NCBI RefSeq assembly: GCF_030486595.1
Contig: NZ_JAUJZH010000008.1
Span: forward strand, 1 to 64,000
Source of the DNA: Variovorax ginsengisoli
GTDB taxonomy: Bacteria; Pseudomonadota; Gammaproteobacteria; Burkholderiales; Burkholderiaceae_C
Direction of reading: 5' to 3'
DNA: 64,000 bases
Position numbers and translations under genes: made by a program. Numbering within the stretch: position 1 is the stretch's first letter; each line of letters begins with the position of its first letter. Positions 8,560 to 17,755 of the stretch are shown in pieces. A model generated the notes under the pieces. That model was not told the origin of the DNA and ran no database searches. It saw only the letters and a list, made by a program, of their open reading frames with translations.

Positions 8560-11500
8560 GATGCCTGCGGGCAGTGAAAACGTGCCAGTTCCCGGAGGGT
8601 CCAGACATCGGCGTCTGGTGTCCCGACTGCGCTCGCCTCGACGTCGAGGGTGCGCGTGTCGACGACGAAGCTCAGCTGCGCCGGCGCGCCGTGCTCGCCC
8701 TTCCAGTCGCCGCGCAGCAGCACCCGGAGCCAGGCGAACGCACCTTCATGGACTTCGGCGCCGACGCCGGTCGGGCCGGGCGGCAGCACGCGCAGCAGCA
8801 CTTTCTGCGTCAAGGCCTGTCCGGGCCAGACCAGTTCCTTGGCGCGTGGCGGGCCGTTCTCGAAGCGCAAGAGCTGGCCATCGACATCGATGCTGAACTG
8901 CAGCAACTCGGCATCCATGCGCCGTGGCGTGATGCGCAGTTTGAGCTCGGGCAGCGGCGCACCCTGGGGAAAGAACAGGCTGCCGATGGCCGCCGCCCGC
9001 TCGAATGCGTCCGAATTGCTCGAGGCACTCGAATCGGCCCCTGCGCTGCGCGCCTTCCACGGCCGGGTCGACGTGTCGACGCGCTCGGCCAACTGGTTGC
9101 GCCGGAATTCGTCGAACAGGCCACCGGGTCCGAACAGGCGCGCGAAGTCGGACGGCGCCATGTCCCGCGTCGCGGTGGCACTGAACGGAAAGCGCTCGCG
9201 CGTCAACGTACTGCAGGCCTGCGCGAGTTCGACCAGCGCGGCGTCGAAGCCCGGCTTGGCGCGACCGCGCGAGCGGATCAAGGTCCCGAGGTCGGCATAG
9301 AGCCTGCGCAGCGGCGCTGGCGCAGCGGCCGCCTCGGTGCGCAAGGTCGCGTCGAGTTCGGCGCGTCGGGTCTCGTCGCGCTTGCCGGCGACCAGGGCGT
9401 GAAGGCGGTCGAGCGTTTGCGGTCCGGGACCGGCCGCGTAGTCGCCGAGGGCACCGAAGCGTGCCCGCAGCGTGCCATCGAAGGCGATCTCGGCGGCGCT
9501 TGCGCCTTGTGAGGTCGCGCTGAAGTCGTCGGCCAGGCGTGTCAGAAGGCGGCGCAGCGGCGAATCGGGCGCCGTGAGTTCAGTGGCCTGGCGCGAGGCA
9601 TCCATCGCGTCACTGCCGGGTGCCAGCACAAGGGCATCGAGTTGGCGCGACCAGGTGGCGATCACGCGTTCGGCCTGGCGCTTGCCGACCTGGGTGGCGA
9701 TTTCGTCGCGCCAGGCGCGGTCCTTCTGCAGGCGTCGCACTTCGCCGCCGGTGTCCCCGAGCACCCAGTCCGCCTCGTTCGCGAGTTCGTCGAAGGTCGT
9801 CTCGAGCGCTGGCGCCAGATTGCGCCGCCAGTCGCTGGCGCTCGAATGCGCCGGCATCGGCCCGGCGCTCGACGCCGCGAACAGAAGGGCGCTGGCCGCG
9901 CCGAGGCGCGTCGGCAGATCCTGCGGCGGCTCGGGATCGGGAACGCGTCGCAGCAGGCGTTCGTGCACGCGTTGCGCCAGCGGCAGCGCCGCGAGGGCGC
10001 TGCGCGCCGCGCGTACGCCGGCGTCGTCGGGGCGCATGGCCTCGGGCAGCCCGCTGCGTTCGAGCAGGTTCCCGGCATGGCGCGCCACCTCGCCACGCTC
10101 GCCGGCGCCGCTCGCCTGTGCCAGCGTCTGCTCGACCCAGCCGCGCAACTCGCCGCGGTTCAGGCGTGGCGGGTCGGTGAGCATCAGTGCGGTGCGCAGC
10201 GCCTCGTAGCGCGTCGCGCTGTCCCCGGCCTCGCGCAGGTCGCGCCGCAATCGCTCGATGAGCAGCGGCGCCAGGCTCCGGTCCAGCATCTCGCGATAGA
10301 CCTGTTCCGCCGAGCGCGCCAGCCGCGGTCCCTGGAACAGCCCGAAGCCGAAGCCCGCCGGCGCCGCGTCCGGATCGATGCCGTCGTTCGCGGCCAGGTG
10401 GTCGAGCACCGAATAGAGCGGCAACACCTGTTCGAGACTGGCCGATTCCAGGGGGCCGATGCGCCGGGTCAACTGCTCGACACGGGTGCGCACGGCGTCG
10501 ACATAGTCGAGGTTGCGCCGCCAGCTCTGCCACCACAGGGCGGAGGCGGCGAGCAGCGCGGCACCGGCAAGAGCGGCGCCGAACATGCCGAGGCGCCGAC
10601 GCCGCTGCAGCCGCTGCAGCCGCTGGCCTGCCAGGGGCGCTTCGACGATCACCAGGCGCTTGAGCAGCGCATTCAGGAAGAACGACTTGCCACCGGCATC
10701 GGGGCGCGGGAGCGGCTTCAGCGCCAGGCCGTGGCTGCGCGCGAGTTCGCCGATCACCCGGTCGATCGGATTGCCCTCCTGCGTGCCACTCGTCAGCGCG
10801 ATCGACCGCAGGCGCTGCACCGGCGCGACGGCAACGTCGGCGAAGGCCTCGCGCACGAATCCTTCGAGGGGCGCGAGCAGGGCCTTGAACTGTGCCGCGA
10901 AGGCGTAGATCGGCAGGCGGCGCTGCGGCATCCGCTCTTGCTGCAGCAACTCGGGCGTGCGTTGCGCCAGGCGCTGCGCGAGGTCGTCGAGGCGTGCGCC
11001 GAGATCGGCCGGGAGGCCTGCGACATCGGCGTCGAACACCAGGCCCCAGAGCTGCTCGCGTTGCGCAGCGTCGAGATCGCCGAAAGTCTCGACGAAGCCG
11101 GCGAGCAGGTCGGCCTTGGTCACCAGCAGGTAGACCGGAAAGGCGAGATCGAGTTCGCGGCGCAGTTCCGCCAGTCGCGATGCGACGGCTGCCGACTGGC
11201 GCGCGAGTTCCGCGCCGCCTTGCAGCAGGTCGGGCACGCTGACGCTGACGATCACGCCGTTGATCGGCTGCACCGGCCGGTGCCGGCGCAGGAGCGCCAG
11301 GAACTGCTGCCATTCCCCGGCGTCGGCCACGGCGTCGCTGTCCTGCGTCGTGTAGCGTCCAGCCGTGTCGATGAACACGGCGTCCTCGCTGAACCACCAG
11401 TCGCACTGGCGCGTTCCGCCGATACCCGCGAGCGGGTCGCGTCCGAGCTTTTCGGCGAGCGGAAAGCGCAGGCCCGAATGCCATATCGCGGTGGTCTTGC

Positions 11501-11885
11501 CGCCCCCGGGCGCCCCGATGATGAGGTACCAGGGCAATTGCTGCACTTGTCGCCGGCGCTGCCACCAGCGATGCGCGCCTTGCGCTCCGACACCCTGGCG
11601 CAGCATCGCGAGCGCTTCGCGGAAGCGCTGGCTCAGCTCGACGGTGGCGTCGCCGGATTCGAGGCCCTTCAGCAATTGCTCGTTGCGCCGCCGGGCCAGC
11701 CACCCGCGCAGTCCCCGCAGGCCGACCAGCAGGAGCGCCGCCAGCGCCAGCAAGGCCACGCGTGCGCGCGGGCCGTCGAAGGGATGCCAGCTACCGAAGG
11801 CCAGCAGCGGTGCCGCGAACCACAACAAGGCGCCTGCCGCGCCGAGGTTGATGGCGCGTTGCACGAAGCGTGGCGAGGCCGTCAT
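8553..11885 (-). CDS. tssM: T6SS membrane-complex protein TssM (IcmF)
   Basis: An 1110-residue inner-membrane protein, close to the usual TssM length. Two N-terminal membrane helices (about 12-32 and 42-58) precede a cytoplasmic NTPase domain with Walker A GAPGGGKT (124-131) and a FIDTAGRY-type Walker B near 170. A third helix near residue 430 leads to the long periplasmic region that ends in beta-rich TssJ-contacting segments. The Walker A lysine is intact. TssM spans the envelope and with TssL and TssJ forms the trans-envelope channel complex of type VI secretion. It shares an ATGA overlap with tssL upstream. Confidence 0.93.
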   Translation of the reverse strand: MTASPRFVQRAINLGAAGALLWFAAPLLAFGSWHPFDGPRARVALLALAALLLVGLRGLRGWLARRRNEQLLKGLESGDATVELSQRFREALAMLRQGVGAQGAHRWWQRRRQVQQLPWYLIIGAPGGGKTTAIWHSGLRFPLAEKLGRDPLAGIGGTRQCDWWFSEDAVFIDTAGRYTTQDSDAVADAGEWQQFLALLRRHRPVQPINGVIVSVSVPDLLQGGAELARQSAAVASRLAELRRELDLAFPVYLLVTKADLLAGFVETFGDLDAAQREQLWGLVFDADVAGLPADLGARLDDLAQRLAQRTPELLQQERMPQRRLPIYAFAAQFKALLAPLEGFVREAFADVAVAPVQRLRSIALTSGTQEGNPIDRVIGELARSHGLALKPLPRPDAGGKSFFLNALLKRLVIVEAPLAGQRLQRLQRRRRLGMFGAALAGAALLAASALWWQSWRRNLDYVDAVRTRVEQLTRRIGPLESASLEQVLPLYSVLDHLAANDGIDPDAAPAGFGFGLFQGPRLARSAEQVYREMLDRSLAPLLIERLRRDLREAGDSATRYEALRTALMLTDPPRLNRGELRGWVEQTLAQASGAGERGEVARHAGNLLERSGLPEAMRPDDAGVRAARSALAALPLAQRVHERLLRRVPDPEPPQDLPTRLGAASALLFAASSAGPMPAHSSASDWRRNLAPALETTFDELANEADWVLGDTGGEVRRLQKDRAWRDEIATQVGKRQAERVIATWSRQLDALVLAPGSDAMDASRQATELTAPDSPLRRLLTRLADDFSATSQGASAAEIAFDGTLRARFGALGDYAAGPGPQTLDRLHALVAGKRDETRRAELDATLRTEAAAAPAPLRRLYADLGTLIRSRGRAKPGFDAALVELAQACSTLTRERFPFSATATRDMAPSDFARLFGPGGLFDEFRRNQLAERVDTSTRPWKARSAGADSSASSNSDAFERAAAIGSLFFPQGAPLPELKLRITPRRMDAELLQFSIDVDGQLLRFENGPPRAKELVWPGQALTQKVLLRVLPPGPTGVGAEVHEGAFAWLRVLLRGDWKGEHGAPAQLSFVVDTRTLDVEASAVGTPDADVWTLRELARFHCPQASW

Positions 11886-12952
11886 TCCGGGAACAGGACG
11901 ATCTCGACGCGTCGAAGTGGCGCGCCGGCCGCGGCGTCGACGCGGGCCTCGACCGCCAGCCGCTCATCGCCGAGTTGTGGACGCAGGACGTCGGCGGCGC
12001 CGCGCGCCCATTCCATCGCCTGGTGCCAGGCCGAGGGCGTGCGCGCCGTCGGGGGATCGCTGCCGTCGGTGTAGCCGACAACGAGCACCTTGCCCGGCAT
12101 CTTTTTCAGCGCCGAGCCCAGGCGCGTCAACGGGCCGGTGGCGTCGTCAAGCGCGTTGGCGCCGATGACGACCACGCTGCGCAACGCTTCATCGCGCACC
12201 GACAGCCGGCCCGCATCGATGTCGTCGCGCAGGCTCGAGGCCAGCCGCGGCGGCCCCTTCGCGGTGGCCACCACCGGCTGCGCGGCGACGGCGGGTGCCG
12301 GTACGAGTCGCTGCAAGGACGCCAGCACGCCGTCGACGCGCGCTGCAAGCTGAAGCTGGCTGGCGGTGTAGATGCCGACGGCAAGCACGCCGAGCAGCAG
12401 CACCGCCGGCAACGCGACACGTGACGCCCGCGGTGGGTTGGCCGCAGCGGGCGCGCAGTGCCACGGCGCCACCAGCGCCGGAACCGGGGACGCCTGTTCG
12501 AGCGCGAGGTGCACGCGCGTGCGCAGGATTTCATGGTCTCGGCTGTCGGGCGTCATGCCCGCACGCAGCCCGAGACTCAGGCAGGTATGGAAGAGTTCGA
12601 GCAGCGCGCGATGCTCGCGCGGCTTTTCGGCCAGCCGCGACAGCAGGCGCAGGAGCTTGTCGCCGCCGTCGGCCTCCCCGTGAAAGCGCTGCAGCAGTCC
12701 GGCGGCTCCGGCGCCGAACTGCTCGTCGCCCCAGGCGCAGAGCACATAGCTCGCGGCCGCGACGCTGGCCTCATCGACACCTGCGACGCGCGCATTGGCC
12801 TCGAAATGGGCCACCGCCGCCGACAGCGTCCGGCGCAATTCGGCCGGATCGACGGGCGCCGAGTCGCGCAGGCGTGACAGCAGGGCAACGAGGGGGAGGG
12901 CCTCGACGCGCAGTGCACGCGCGGCGGCCGGCTCGTCGACGCCGCTGCCCAT
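11882..12952 (-). CDS. tssL: T6SS TssL (DotU) with C-terminal OmpA-like extension
   Basis: A 356-residue protein. The cytoplasmic DotU domain (about 15-165) carries family phrases such as YVLCAWGDEQF and HTCLSLGL. A single membrane helix (about 178-198) leads to a periplasmic OmpA-like domain (about 230-356). That domain is worn: VGYTD replaces the usual GHTD and the terminal RRVEI is kept. Such 'evolved' TssL proteins anchor the complex to peptidoglycan. The start at 12952 is chosen because it overlaps the upstream stop (TGATG); an upstream in-frame ATG would overlap the caspase-TssJ gene by 90 bases. Confidence 0.9.
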   Translation of the reverse strand: MGSGVDEPAAARALRVEALPLVALLSRLRDSAPVDPAELRRTLSAAVAHFEANARVAGVDEASVAAASYVLCAWGDEQFGAGAAGLLQRFHGEADGGDKLLRLLSRLAEKPREHRALLELFHTCLSLGLRAGMTPDSRDHEILRTRVHLALEQASPVPALVAPWHCAPAAANPPRASRVALPAVLLLGVLAVGIYTASQLQLAARVDGVLASLQRLVPAPAVAAQPVVATAKGPPRLASSLRDDIDAGRLSVRDEALRSVVVIGANALDDATGPLTRLGSALKKMPGKVLVVGYTDGSDPPTARTPSAWHQAMEWARGAADVLRPQLGDERLAVEARVDAAAGAPLRRVEIVLFPE

Positions 12953-14145
12953 CACTTGGCCCACCCCAGTTGCAGCCGGCGCGCCTGCGCGTCGAGGCGC
13001 GCACGCGCCAACGATCCACCCGGCAAGGGCAGGACGGCACGCCACTGCGAGCTCTCGATTTCCCGAAACGCACCGAACACCGCGACGGCACGCGCGTCGC
13101 CGCGCAGTTCGAGGTCCAGCTCGCGCGCCTCGCCGGGGCGCAGGAACAGACTCTGGCGCGCGAGCATGTTCGACCCGAGGGTGGCTTCGTCATCGTCGTA
13201 GAGGCTGTCGAAGCTCGCCTTCTCGAACCCGCTCGCATCGCTCAGTACATAGACCCGCAGCGCCAACGAGGCCGACGCATCGCGCGCATCGGTGTTCAGG
13301 CTGCGTTGCGCCTGCACGAGCAGCTGCAGGTTGCGTTTCGGCCCGGCCAGCGTCGGTGCCGGAGCGGGGTTGAACATGAAATTCACGACCATCGACGTGT
13401 TGACCCAGGGGATCTGGCGCTCCTGGGTGTCGCGCAGCACCTTGATGCGCACGGTCTTCATCATTTCCTCGACATCCACCCCCGGGGTTCGCATCTCGGA
13501 GGCGAGGTAGCGCGTGTAGATGCTGTTGCCGCCGACCGGGCCGTCCTCGGCGACCCGACCGGGCGCCGCGGAGAAGGCAATGAGGGCACCCGGCGCCGCC
13601 ATCTCGGCCAGGCCGTTGGCGTTGCGCGAAGCGGCACGGCGCGACGCGAAGGGGTCGTTGCGGCAGGCGTCGATGATGAAGATGCGCGCGCGCGGGCGCA
13701 CCCGGTCGACATGCGTGAGCAGCGCTTCCTGCATGTCGATGGCCTCGTCGCGCACTTCGGCCTCGTCGCGCAATGCGATGTCGACCGGCAGCAGGAAGTT
13801 GCGCCCGCCGATCTGTATGCCGTGGCCGGCGTAGTAGAAGACCGACGCGACCTGATCGTCGTCCATCCGGCGCGCGAATTCCCGCAGCACGCGCTTGAAG
13901 TCGCGGGCATTGAGATTCAGGTGCTCGCCGACCTCGAAGTTGAGGCTGCGCAATGTCTGCGCGACCAGGCGAGCGTCATGCTCGGGATTGTTCAGCGGGA
14001 TTTCGGGGTACCGCCCATTGCCGATCACGAGTGCGACACGGCGTTGCCCTGGCGAGTCGACCGGGGCCTGCTGCGCTTGCGCGAGGCCGGCCCGGCTCAA
14101 GCCGAAACCGGAGCCGAGGCAGGCGAGCAGGCGACGGCGATTCAT
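12952..14145 (-). CDS. Caspase-like peptidase fused to a TssJ domain
   Basis: A 397-residue exported protein made of two known parts. Residues ~35-260 are a C14 caspase-like domain with the catalytic dyad His108 (YYAGHG) and Cys161 (IIDACRND). Residues ~271-397 match TssJ, the outer-membrane lipoprotein of type VI secretion (LRVYVLSDASGFEKASF, SLYDDDEATLG, LFLRPGEARELDLEL, REIESSQWRA). The start MNRRRLLACLG resembles a Tat signal; LLAC is a poor, very early lipobox, so lipidation is doubtful, whereas ordinary TssJ is lipidated. Tight overlap with tssL and tssM supports the TssJ role. What the peptidase cuts is unknown. Confidence 0.85.
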   Translation of the reverse strand: MNRRRLLACLGSGFGLSRAGLAQAQQAPVDSPGQRRVALVIGNGRYPEIPLNNPEHDARLVAQTLRSLNFEVGEHLNLNARDFKRVLREFARRMDDDQVASVFYYAGHGIQIGGRNFLLPVDIALRDEAEVRDEAIDMQEALLTHVDRVRPRARIFIIDACRNDPFASRRAASRNANGLAEMAAPGALIAFSAAPGRVAEDGPVGGNSIYTRYLASEMRTPGVDVEEMMKTVRIKVLRDTQERQIPWVNTSMVVNFMFNPAPAPTLAGPKRNLQLLVQAQRSLNTDARDASASLALRVYVLSDASGFEKASFDSLYDDDEATLGSNMLARQSLFLRPGEARELDLELRGDARAVAVFGAFREIESSQWRAVLPLPGGSLARARLDAQARRLQLGWAK

Positions 14146-14288
14146 GGTGACGGCCGAAAGAATGGATGCTGCGGACCTCGAGGACTCCACGGGCGATCGC
14201 ATGCCATTCTCGGGCGAGCGCTGCGGCGGCACAAGGGGAGGGCGGGCCGCCGCGATCCGGTCCGCCTCGGGCATTGCGCGGCGAACGC

Positions 14289-14900
14289 TCAGGCGCCGCG
14301 GAACTGCACGCGACGGTTGATGGCCGAGTACGGATCGGTGTCTTCGATCGGCTGGCTGGGGCCGTACCCGACCGTCTTCAGGCGTGCGGCGTCGATGCCG
14401 TGTTCGTGAACGAGATAGTCGCGCACGGCGCGGGCCCGGTTGCGCGAGAGCTCGAGGTTGTAGGCCGGGCTGCCCTTGGCGTCGGTGTGGCCTTCGACCG
14501 TGACGATGCTTCCCGGTGCCAGCAGCTTGATGCCCTTGGCGAGTGCGTCGAGCTGGATCCGTGCGGCCGGAAGGATCTCGGCGGAATCGAAAGCGAACCG
14601 TACCGGCAGGGACAGCGCCGAGGCGGGCGCTTTCGAGCCATTGCGCGCGGCACGGGTGGATTCCGAGGGCCGTGCCGATGCATTCACCCGGGAGCCCGTC
14701 GCCACCGCCGTGGCCTTCGCCGGGGCGGCGGGCGCGTCGTCGAGCAGGTGAATCGAACGGGTATTGCCGAGCACGTCCGCCACGTCCTGCGGGATCACGA
14801 GCTGGCCTTCGCGGTAGACCATGACCTTCTCGGCCTTCACGAGGGGGGTGGCCAGTGCGGCGGCGATGGCGAGGGCGAGGGTGCTGAAGTAGCGGATCAT
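14289..14900 (-). CDS. OmpA-family peptidoglycan-binding protein
   Basis: A 203-residue secreted protein. The signal peptide (1-23, ending VKA) is followed by a short domain and a low-complexity linker. The OmpA C-terminal domain spans about 95-203: FAFDSAEI, VTVEGHTDAKGS, LSRNRARAVRDYL and a final NRRVQF. The peptidoglycan-contacting Asp and Arg of this fold are present. No transmembrane barrel and no lipobox are visible, so it is probably periplasmic. It lies 143 bases upstream of the caspase-TssJ gene on the same strand and may help anchor that complex to the wall, an inference from position. Confidence 0.85.
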   Translation of the reverse strand: MIRYFSTLALAIAAALATPLVKAEKVMVYREGQLVIPQDVADVLGNTRSIHLLDDAPAAPAKATAVATGSRVNASARPSESTRAARNGSKAPASALSLPVRFAFDSAEILPAARIQLDALAKGIKLLAPGSIVTVEGHTDAKGSPAYNLELSRNRARAVRDYLVHEHGIDAARLKTVGYGPSQPIEDTDPYSAINRRVQFRGA

Positions 14901-14963
14901 GGGAGGGCTCCTTGGGTGTGGGGTTCGTCGATGCCCGTGGGTTGCGTGCGCCGCCTGCCCGGT

Positions 14964-15698
14964 TCACTCTTTTTCGACCGAGCCGATGCCGCGGATGGAA
15001 CGTGTCACCGCCGGGTCGCCGTGGTAGCGCACGTTGCCCACCCCGCCGATGCGCACCGCCAGCGTGGTGCTGGCGGCGAGTTGCACTTCACCGTTGCCGT
15101 CGATGGCCACGTCGGCGCGCTCGCTGGCGAGTCTGGGTGCGGAATAGGTGCCGATGCCTGCGATGGCGAGTTGCTGCGCCGCCACCTTGCCGCCGCCGAC
15201 GGCGACATCGCCCGCACCGGTGATCCGCACGTCGAGGCTCCGTGCGTTGTCCAGGCGCTCGAGGCGGATCGAGCCGCTGCCCGCCAGCACCAGTGCGAGC
15301 GTGTCGCTGCGCAGGGGTCCGATGCTGATCTCGCCGGCGGTGCGCGACTCGAAGGCGCGCAAGGTCTGGACGCCGAGCTTCATGCGGATCGGCTGCTTCG
15401 TCTCGACCCGGCCGGGCGCAAGGCCGATGAGCAGGCGCCGATCGCGGACCTCGGTCGTGATCTTGCGCAGCACCGCAGGCTCGGCCTCCAGGGTTAGCGA
15501 CTCGCGCGGGCCCTGTTCGATGCGGACGTCGCCGGCGACGGCAAACACGACCTCGTCGAAGTGGGCGACGCTGCGGGTTTCGGTGGCTGCCTGTGCGGGC
15601 CCGGAAGGGGTCGCGGCAAGAAACGCAGCGCAGCCGGCGGCAAGGGCCGCAGCCCGGAGCGACGGCGGTTGCGGGAAGGCTTGGGTTAACCAGTTCAT
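14964..15698 (-). CDS. Secreted GIN-domain (DUF2807) protein
   Basis: A 244-residue protein with an N-terminal signal segment ending near AQAATETR. The rest is a right-handed beta-helix-like GIN domain (DUF2807): alternating strands with phrases like LTLEAEPAVLRKIT, GAGDVAVGGG, AIAGIGTYSA, DGNGEVQLA and GGVGNVRYHG. The family was named for the head of putative adhesins, but its function is undefined. The start at 15698 gives a clean signal peptide; 42 extra upstream codons in frame look non-coding. It lies 31 bases after the preceding membrane-protein gene, inside the array leading to TssJ-TssL-TssM. Confidence 0.8.
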   Translation of the reverse strand: MNWLTQAFPQPPSLRAAALAAGCAAFLAATPSGPAQAATETRSVAHFDEVVFAVAGDVRIEQGPRESLTLEAEPAVLRKITTEVRDRRLLIGLAPGRVETKQPIRMKLGVQTLRAFESRTAGEISIGPLRSDTLALVLAGSGSIRLERLDNARSLDVRITGAGDVAVGGGKVAAQQLAIAGIGTYSAPRLASERADVAIDGNGEVQLAASTTLAVRIGGVGNVRYHGDPAVTRSIRGIGSVEKE

Positions 15699-15729
15699 GT
15701 CGGGGCTCCAGGTGACGGCGGAATGCGCC

Positions 15730-16149
15730 TCAGCGCGGCAGCCAGAGGGTGGGCGGGGGCGGGGCAGGGCGCGCCAGGCAGGTGGTTCCGCCGAGATCGG
15801 CGGTGACGAACAGGGCGCCGCCACGGCGGTCGGTCGCCACCATCCTTGCGCCCTGCCGTGCTTCGGCGCTCAGCGTGACCGGCCCTTCTTCGAACAGCAG
15901 CCGGCCGTTCTGCCAGCAGCGGAGTTGGTAGGTGGCGGGTGCCTTCCCGCCCGCTGCCGGCGGCGCTGGCGCGACGGGGGGTGCGACACGGTCGTCGCCA
16001 CCGATGATGGCCGCGACAGCTGCGGTCGCGCCGCGGGGCCACTGCAGAACGATGCCGGTCACGGCGACGACGGCCACCAGGGAAAGCGCTGCCAGGCGGG
16101 CGCCGCGCCGTTGCTGACGTTCAGAGAGGAAATCACTTGGCTTGTACAT
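15730..16149 (-). CDS. Single-span membrane protein, function unknown
   Basis: A 139-residue protein that I do not recognise. It has a cytoplasmic basic N-terminus (SERQQRRGAR), one membrane helix (about 20-38), a Pro/Ala-rich spacer and a small exported domain with two cysteines (LRCWQNGRLLF and GTTCLARP) that could form a disulfide. The overall plan, one helix followed by a short periplasmic ligand-like domain, suits an accessory envelope factor. Its start overlaps the end of the CsgG-like gene by 17 bases, so it is probably co-translated with it. Confidence 0.65.
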   Translation of the reverse strand: MYKPSDFLSERQQRRGARLAALSLVAVVAVTGIVLQWPRGATAAVAAIIGGDDRVAPPVAPAPPAAGGKAPATYQLRCWQNGRLLFEEGPVTLSAEARQGARMVATDRRGGALFVTADLGGTTCLARPAPPPPTLWLPR

Positions 16150-17728
16150 GGAAGTTCTCCTGGGCGAGCGTGCCGCCGCTGGCTTTGTCGAAGGCGGCGC
16201 CGATCATCGCGAGCGTGGCGCCGGGCAGGGGTTCGAAGTCGATCCCGACCACCGCCTGGGGCAGCGAGGGCATCACGTCGCGCGGCGTCGCGAAGCAGGT
16301 CACTGTCTCGGGCACGCCCTTCGCGTTCATCGAGAGCTGGAAGCGCATCGAGCCGGGCAATGTCAGAGGCTTGGCCGAAGCGATGCGCGAGTCCCGCGTG
16401 AACCGGTTGGGGAAGAAGCGGATGACCTTGGCCTCCTCGTCCCGCAGGTAGCAGTAGACGTGGGCGTCCTGCGACGGCGCCAGGGAGAGGCTGATCGACT
16501 CCCCGGGGGCAAACCGGGTCTGCTGGTTCGGGGCCGAGACGGACAGCTTCAGGGGCGTCGCCGTGGGTGCGGGGGCCGTCGTCGGCGCGGTGGCTTCAGC
16601 CGTCCGTGATCCGGGCGGGGTGGCAGGCGTGCCGGGCGCAACGTAGCGTGCCGGTTGTGCCGGGCGCTTGATCTTGCTGTGGTCTGCAGCGAGGAAGGCG
16701 CTGAAGAATTTGTCGTCGAGCACTGCCGCGCGGCTCAGGCCGAGCTGCTCGCGATAGTTGGAGATAGCCTCGTCGATGGCAGGATTGAATTCGCCGTCGA
16801 TCGGGCCGTCGTAGAACCCGCGATGGCGGAGCTGGTTCTGGAAGTAGGCGATCAGCTCGATGCGCGTCGAAGCCATCGCGCTGTACCAATCCAGCAGCTC
16901 GAGACGCGTTTCCTCGTTCGCCTTCGGGTCGCTGACGCCCAGGCAGGACCAGTAGGGGGTCTTCGTCAGCTTGCCGATGAGTTCCACCACCGCCAGTTCG
17001 ACCAGGCCGCGCAGCGCCTGCGAGTTGCCTTCCGAACGTGCCAGGTTCATGCTGTAGTTGATGCCGAACTTCTGGTAGGCGGCATCGCCGTCGATGCCCT
17101 TGCCCTGCTTCATGATCACCACGGCATTGCGCGACGTGACCCCCGGCAGCACCCCCATGTCGCTGGTCGACAGCACGCTCAGGTCGAGCGCCAGCATGCT
17201 GGTGGACGCGTCCTTGGCAACGCCGAGGTTGAAGTACGGGAAGTAGCCGATGCCCATGTCCTTCTGGTTCTTGATCAGGTTCTCGTCGAACTGCGACACG
17301 GAGCCCTTGATGTCGTAGCGCGGAATCGCCTGGTAGACCGCCGTGGTCTGCGCTGCCGACAGGAAGCTGACAACGTTCAATGTGTCCTTGCCGAACGCAA
17401 CCAGGCGCACCGCGCGGCTGCGCCGCGACATGTCCGACACCGCCGAGATCAGCATGTCACGCGTTCCGGCGTTCAGCTTCTTCGTTTCGTCGGTGATTTC
17501 CTCGGTCAGCATCGTCACATCGCGCACGCCGTAGTCGAGCATCATCGTGTCCATGCAGCGCAGCGCGTGCGAAAAGCCCGTGATCGAGCGCTGGGGCCGT
17601 TGCTCGGGGCCGATGCGGATCTCGGCGGTTTGTTCGATGGTTTGCTGCTTGACCTCGAGCGTCTGGCAGCCGGCGAGTGCCGCGATGGCTGCAAGGGCCA
17701 GGAAGCGCACGATGCGGGGCGGTTTCAT
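16133..17728 (-). CDS. CsgG/HfaB-like outer-membrane lipoprotein with PG-binding and DUF4384 domains
   Basis: A 531-residue lipoprotein with lipobox LAGC at 18-21. Residues ~50-265 follow the pattern of the curli secretion channel CsgG and its relative HfaB (GTRDMLISAVSDMSRRS, IPRYDIKGSVSQFDE, LALDLSVLST, SQALRGLVELAVVELI). Residues ~285-355 look like a peptidoglycan-binding fold (LRHRGFYDGPIDGEFNPAI). About 395-500 is DUF4384 (SLSLAPSQDAHVYCYLRDEE, IRFFPNRF). CsgG proteins form nonameric outer-membrane pores that export amyloid subunits, and a curlin-like repeat protein is encoded 0.4 kb upstream in the same direction. The CsgG call is by eye and should be tested by profile or structure search. 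Confidence 0.7.
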   Translation of the reverse strand: MKPPRIVRFLALAAIAALAGCQTLEVKQQTIEQTAEIRIGPEQRPQRSITGFSHALRCMDTMMLDYGVRDVTMLTEEITDETKKLNAGTRDMLISAVSDMSRRSRAVRLVAFGKDTLNVVSFLSAAQTTAVYQAIPRYDIKGSVSQFDENLIKNQKDMGIGYFPYFNLGVAKDASTSMLALDLSVLSTSDMGVLPGVTSRNAVVIMKQGKGIDGDAAYQKFGINYSMNLARSEGNSQALRGLVELAVVELIGKLTKTPYWSCLGVSDPKANEETRLELLDWYSAMASTRIELIAYFQNQLRHRGFYDGPIDGEFNPAIDEAISNYREQLGLSRAAVLDDKFFSAFLAADHSKIKRPAQPARYVAPGTPATPPGSRTAEATAPTTAPAPTATPLKLSVSAPNQQTRFAPGESISLSLAPSQDAHVYCYLRDEEAKVIRFFPNRFTRDSRIASAKPLTLPGSMRFQLSMNAKGVPETVTCFATPRDVMPSLPQAVVGIDFEPLPGATLAMIGAAFDKASGGTLAQENFHVQAK

Positions 17729-17755
17729 GACATCTCCGTTCTGAGGGATTTCGGG

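Noticed and set aside
9642-12074. 810-codon plus-strand frame across tssM
   Set aside because: Low-complexity translation antisense to a gene with intact Walker motifs and TssM landmarks.
12153-14409. Long plus-strand frames across tssL and caspase-TssJ
   Set aside because: Arg/Ala-rich composition typical of antisense frames in GC-rich DNA.
7972-14900. Complete type VI secretion locus
   Set aside because: Only TagF, TssM, TssL and a TssJ fusion plus regulators are present; sheath, baseplate, tube and ATPase genes are missing.
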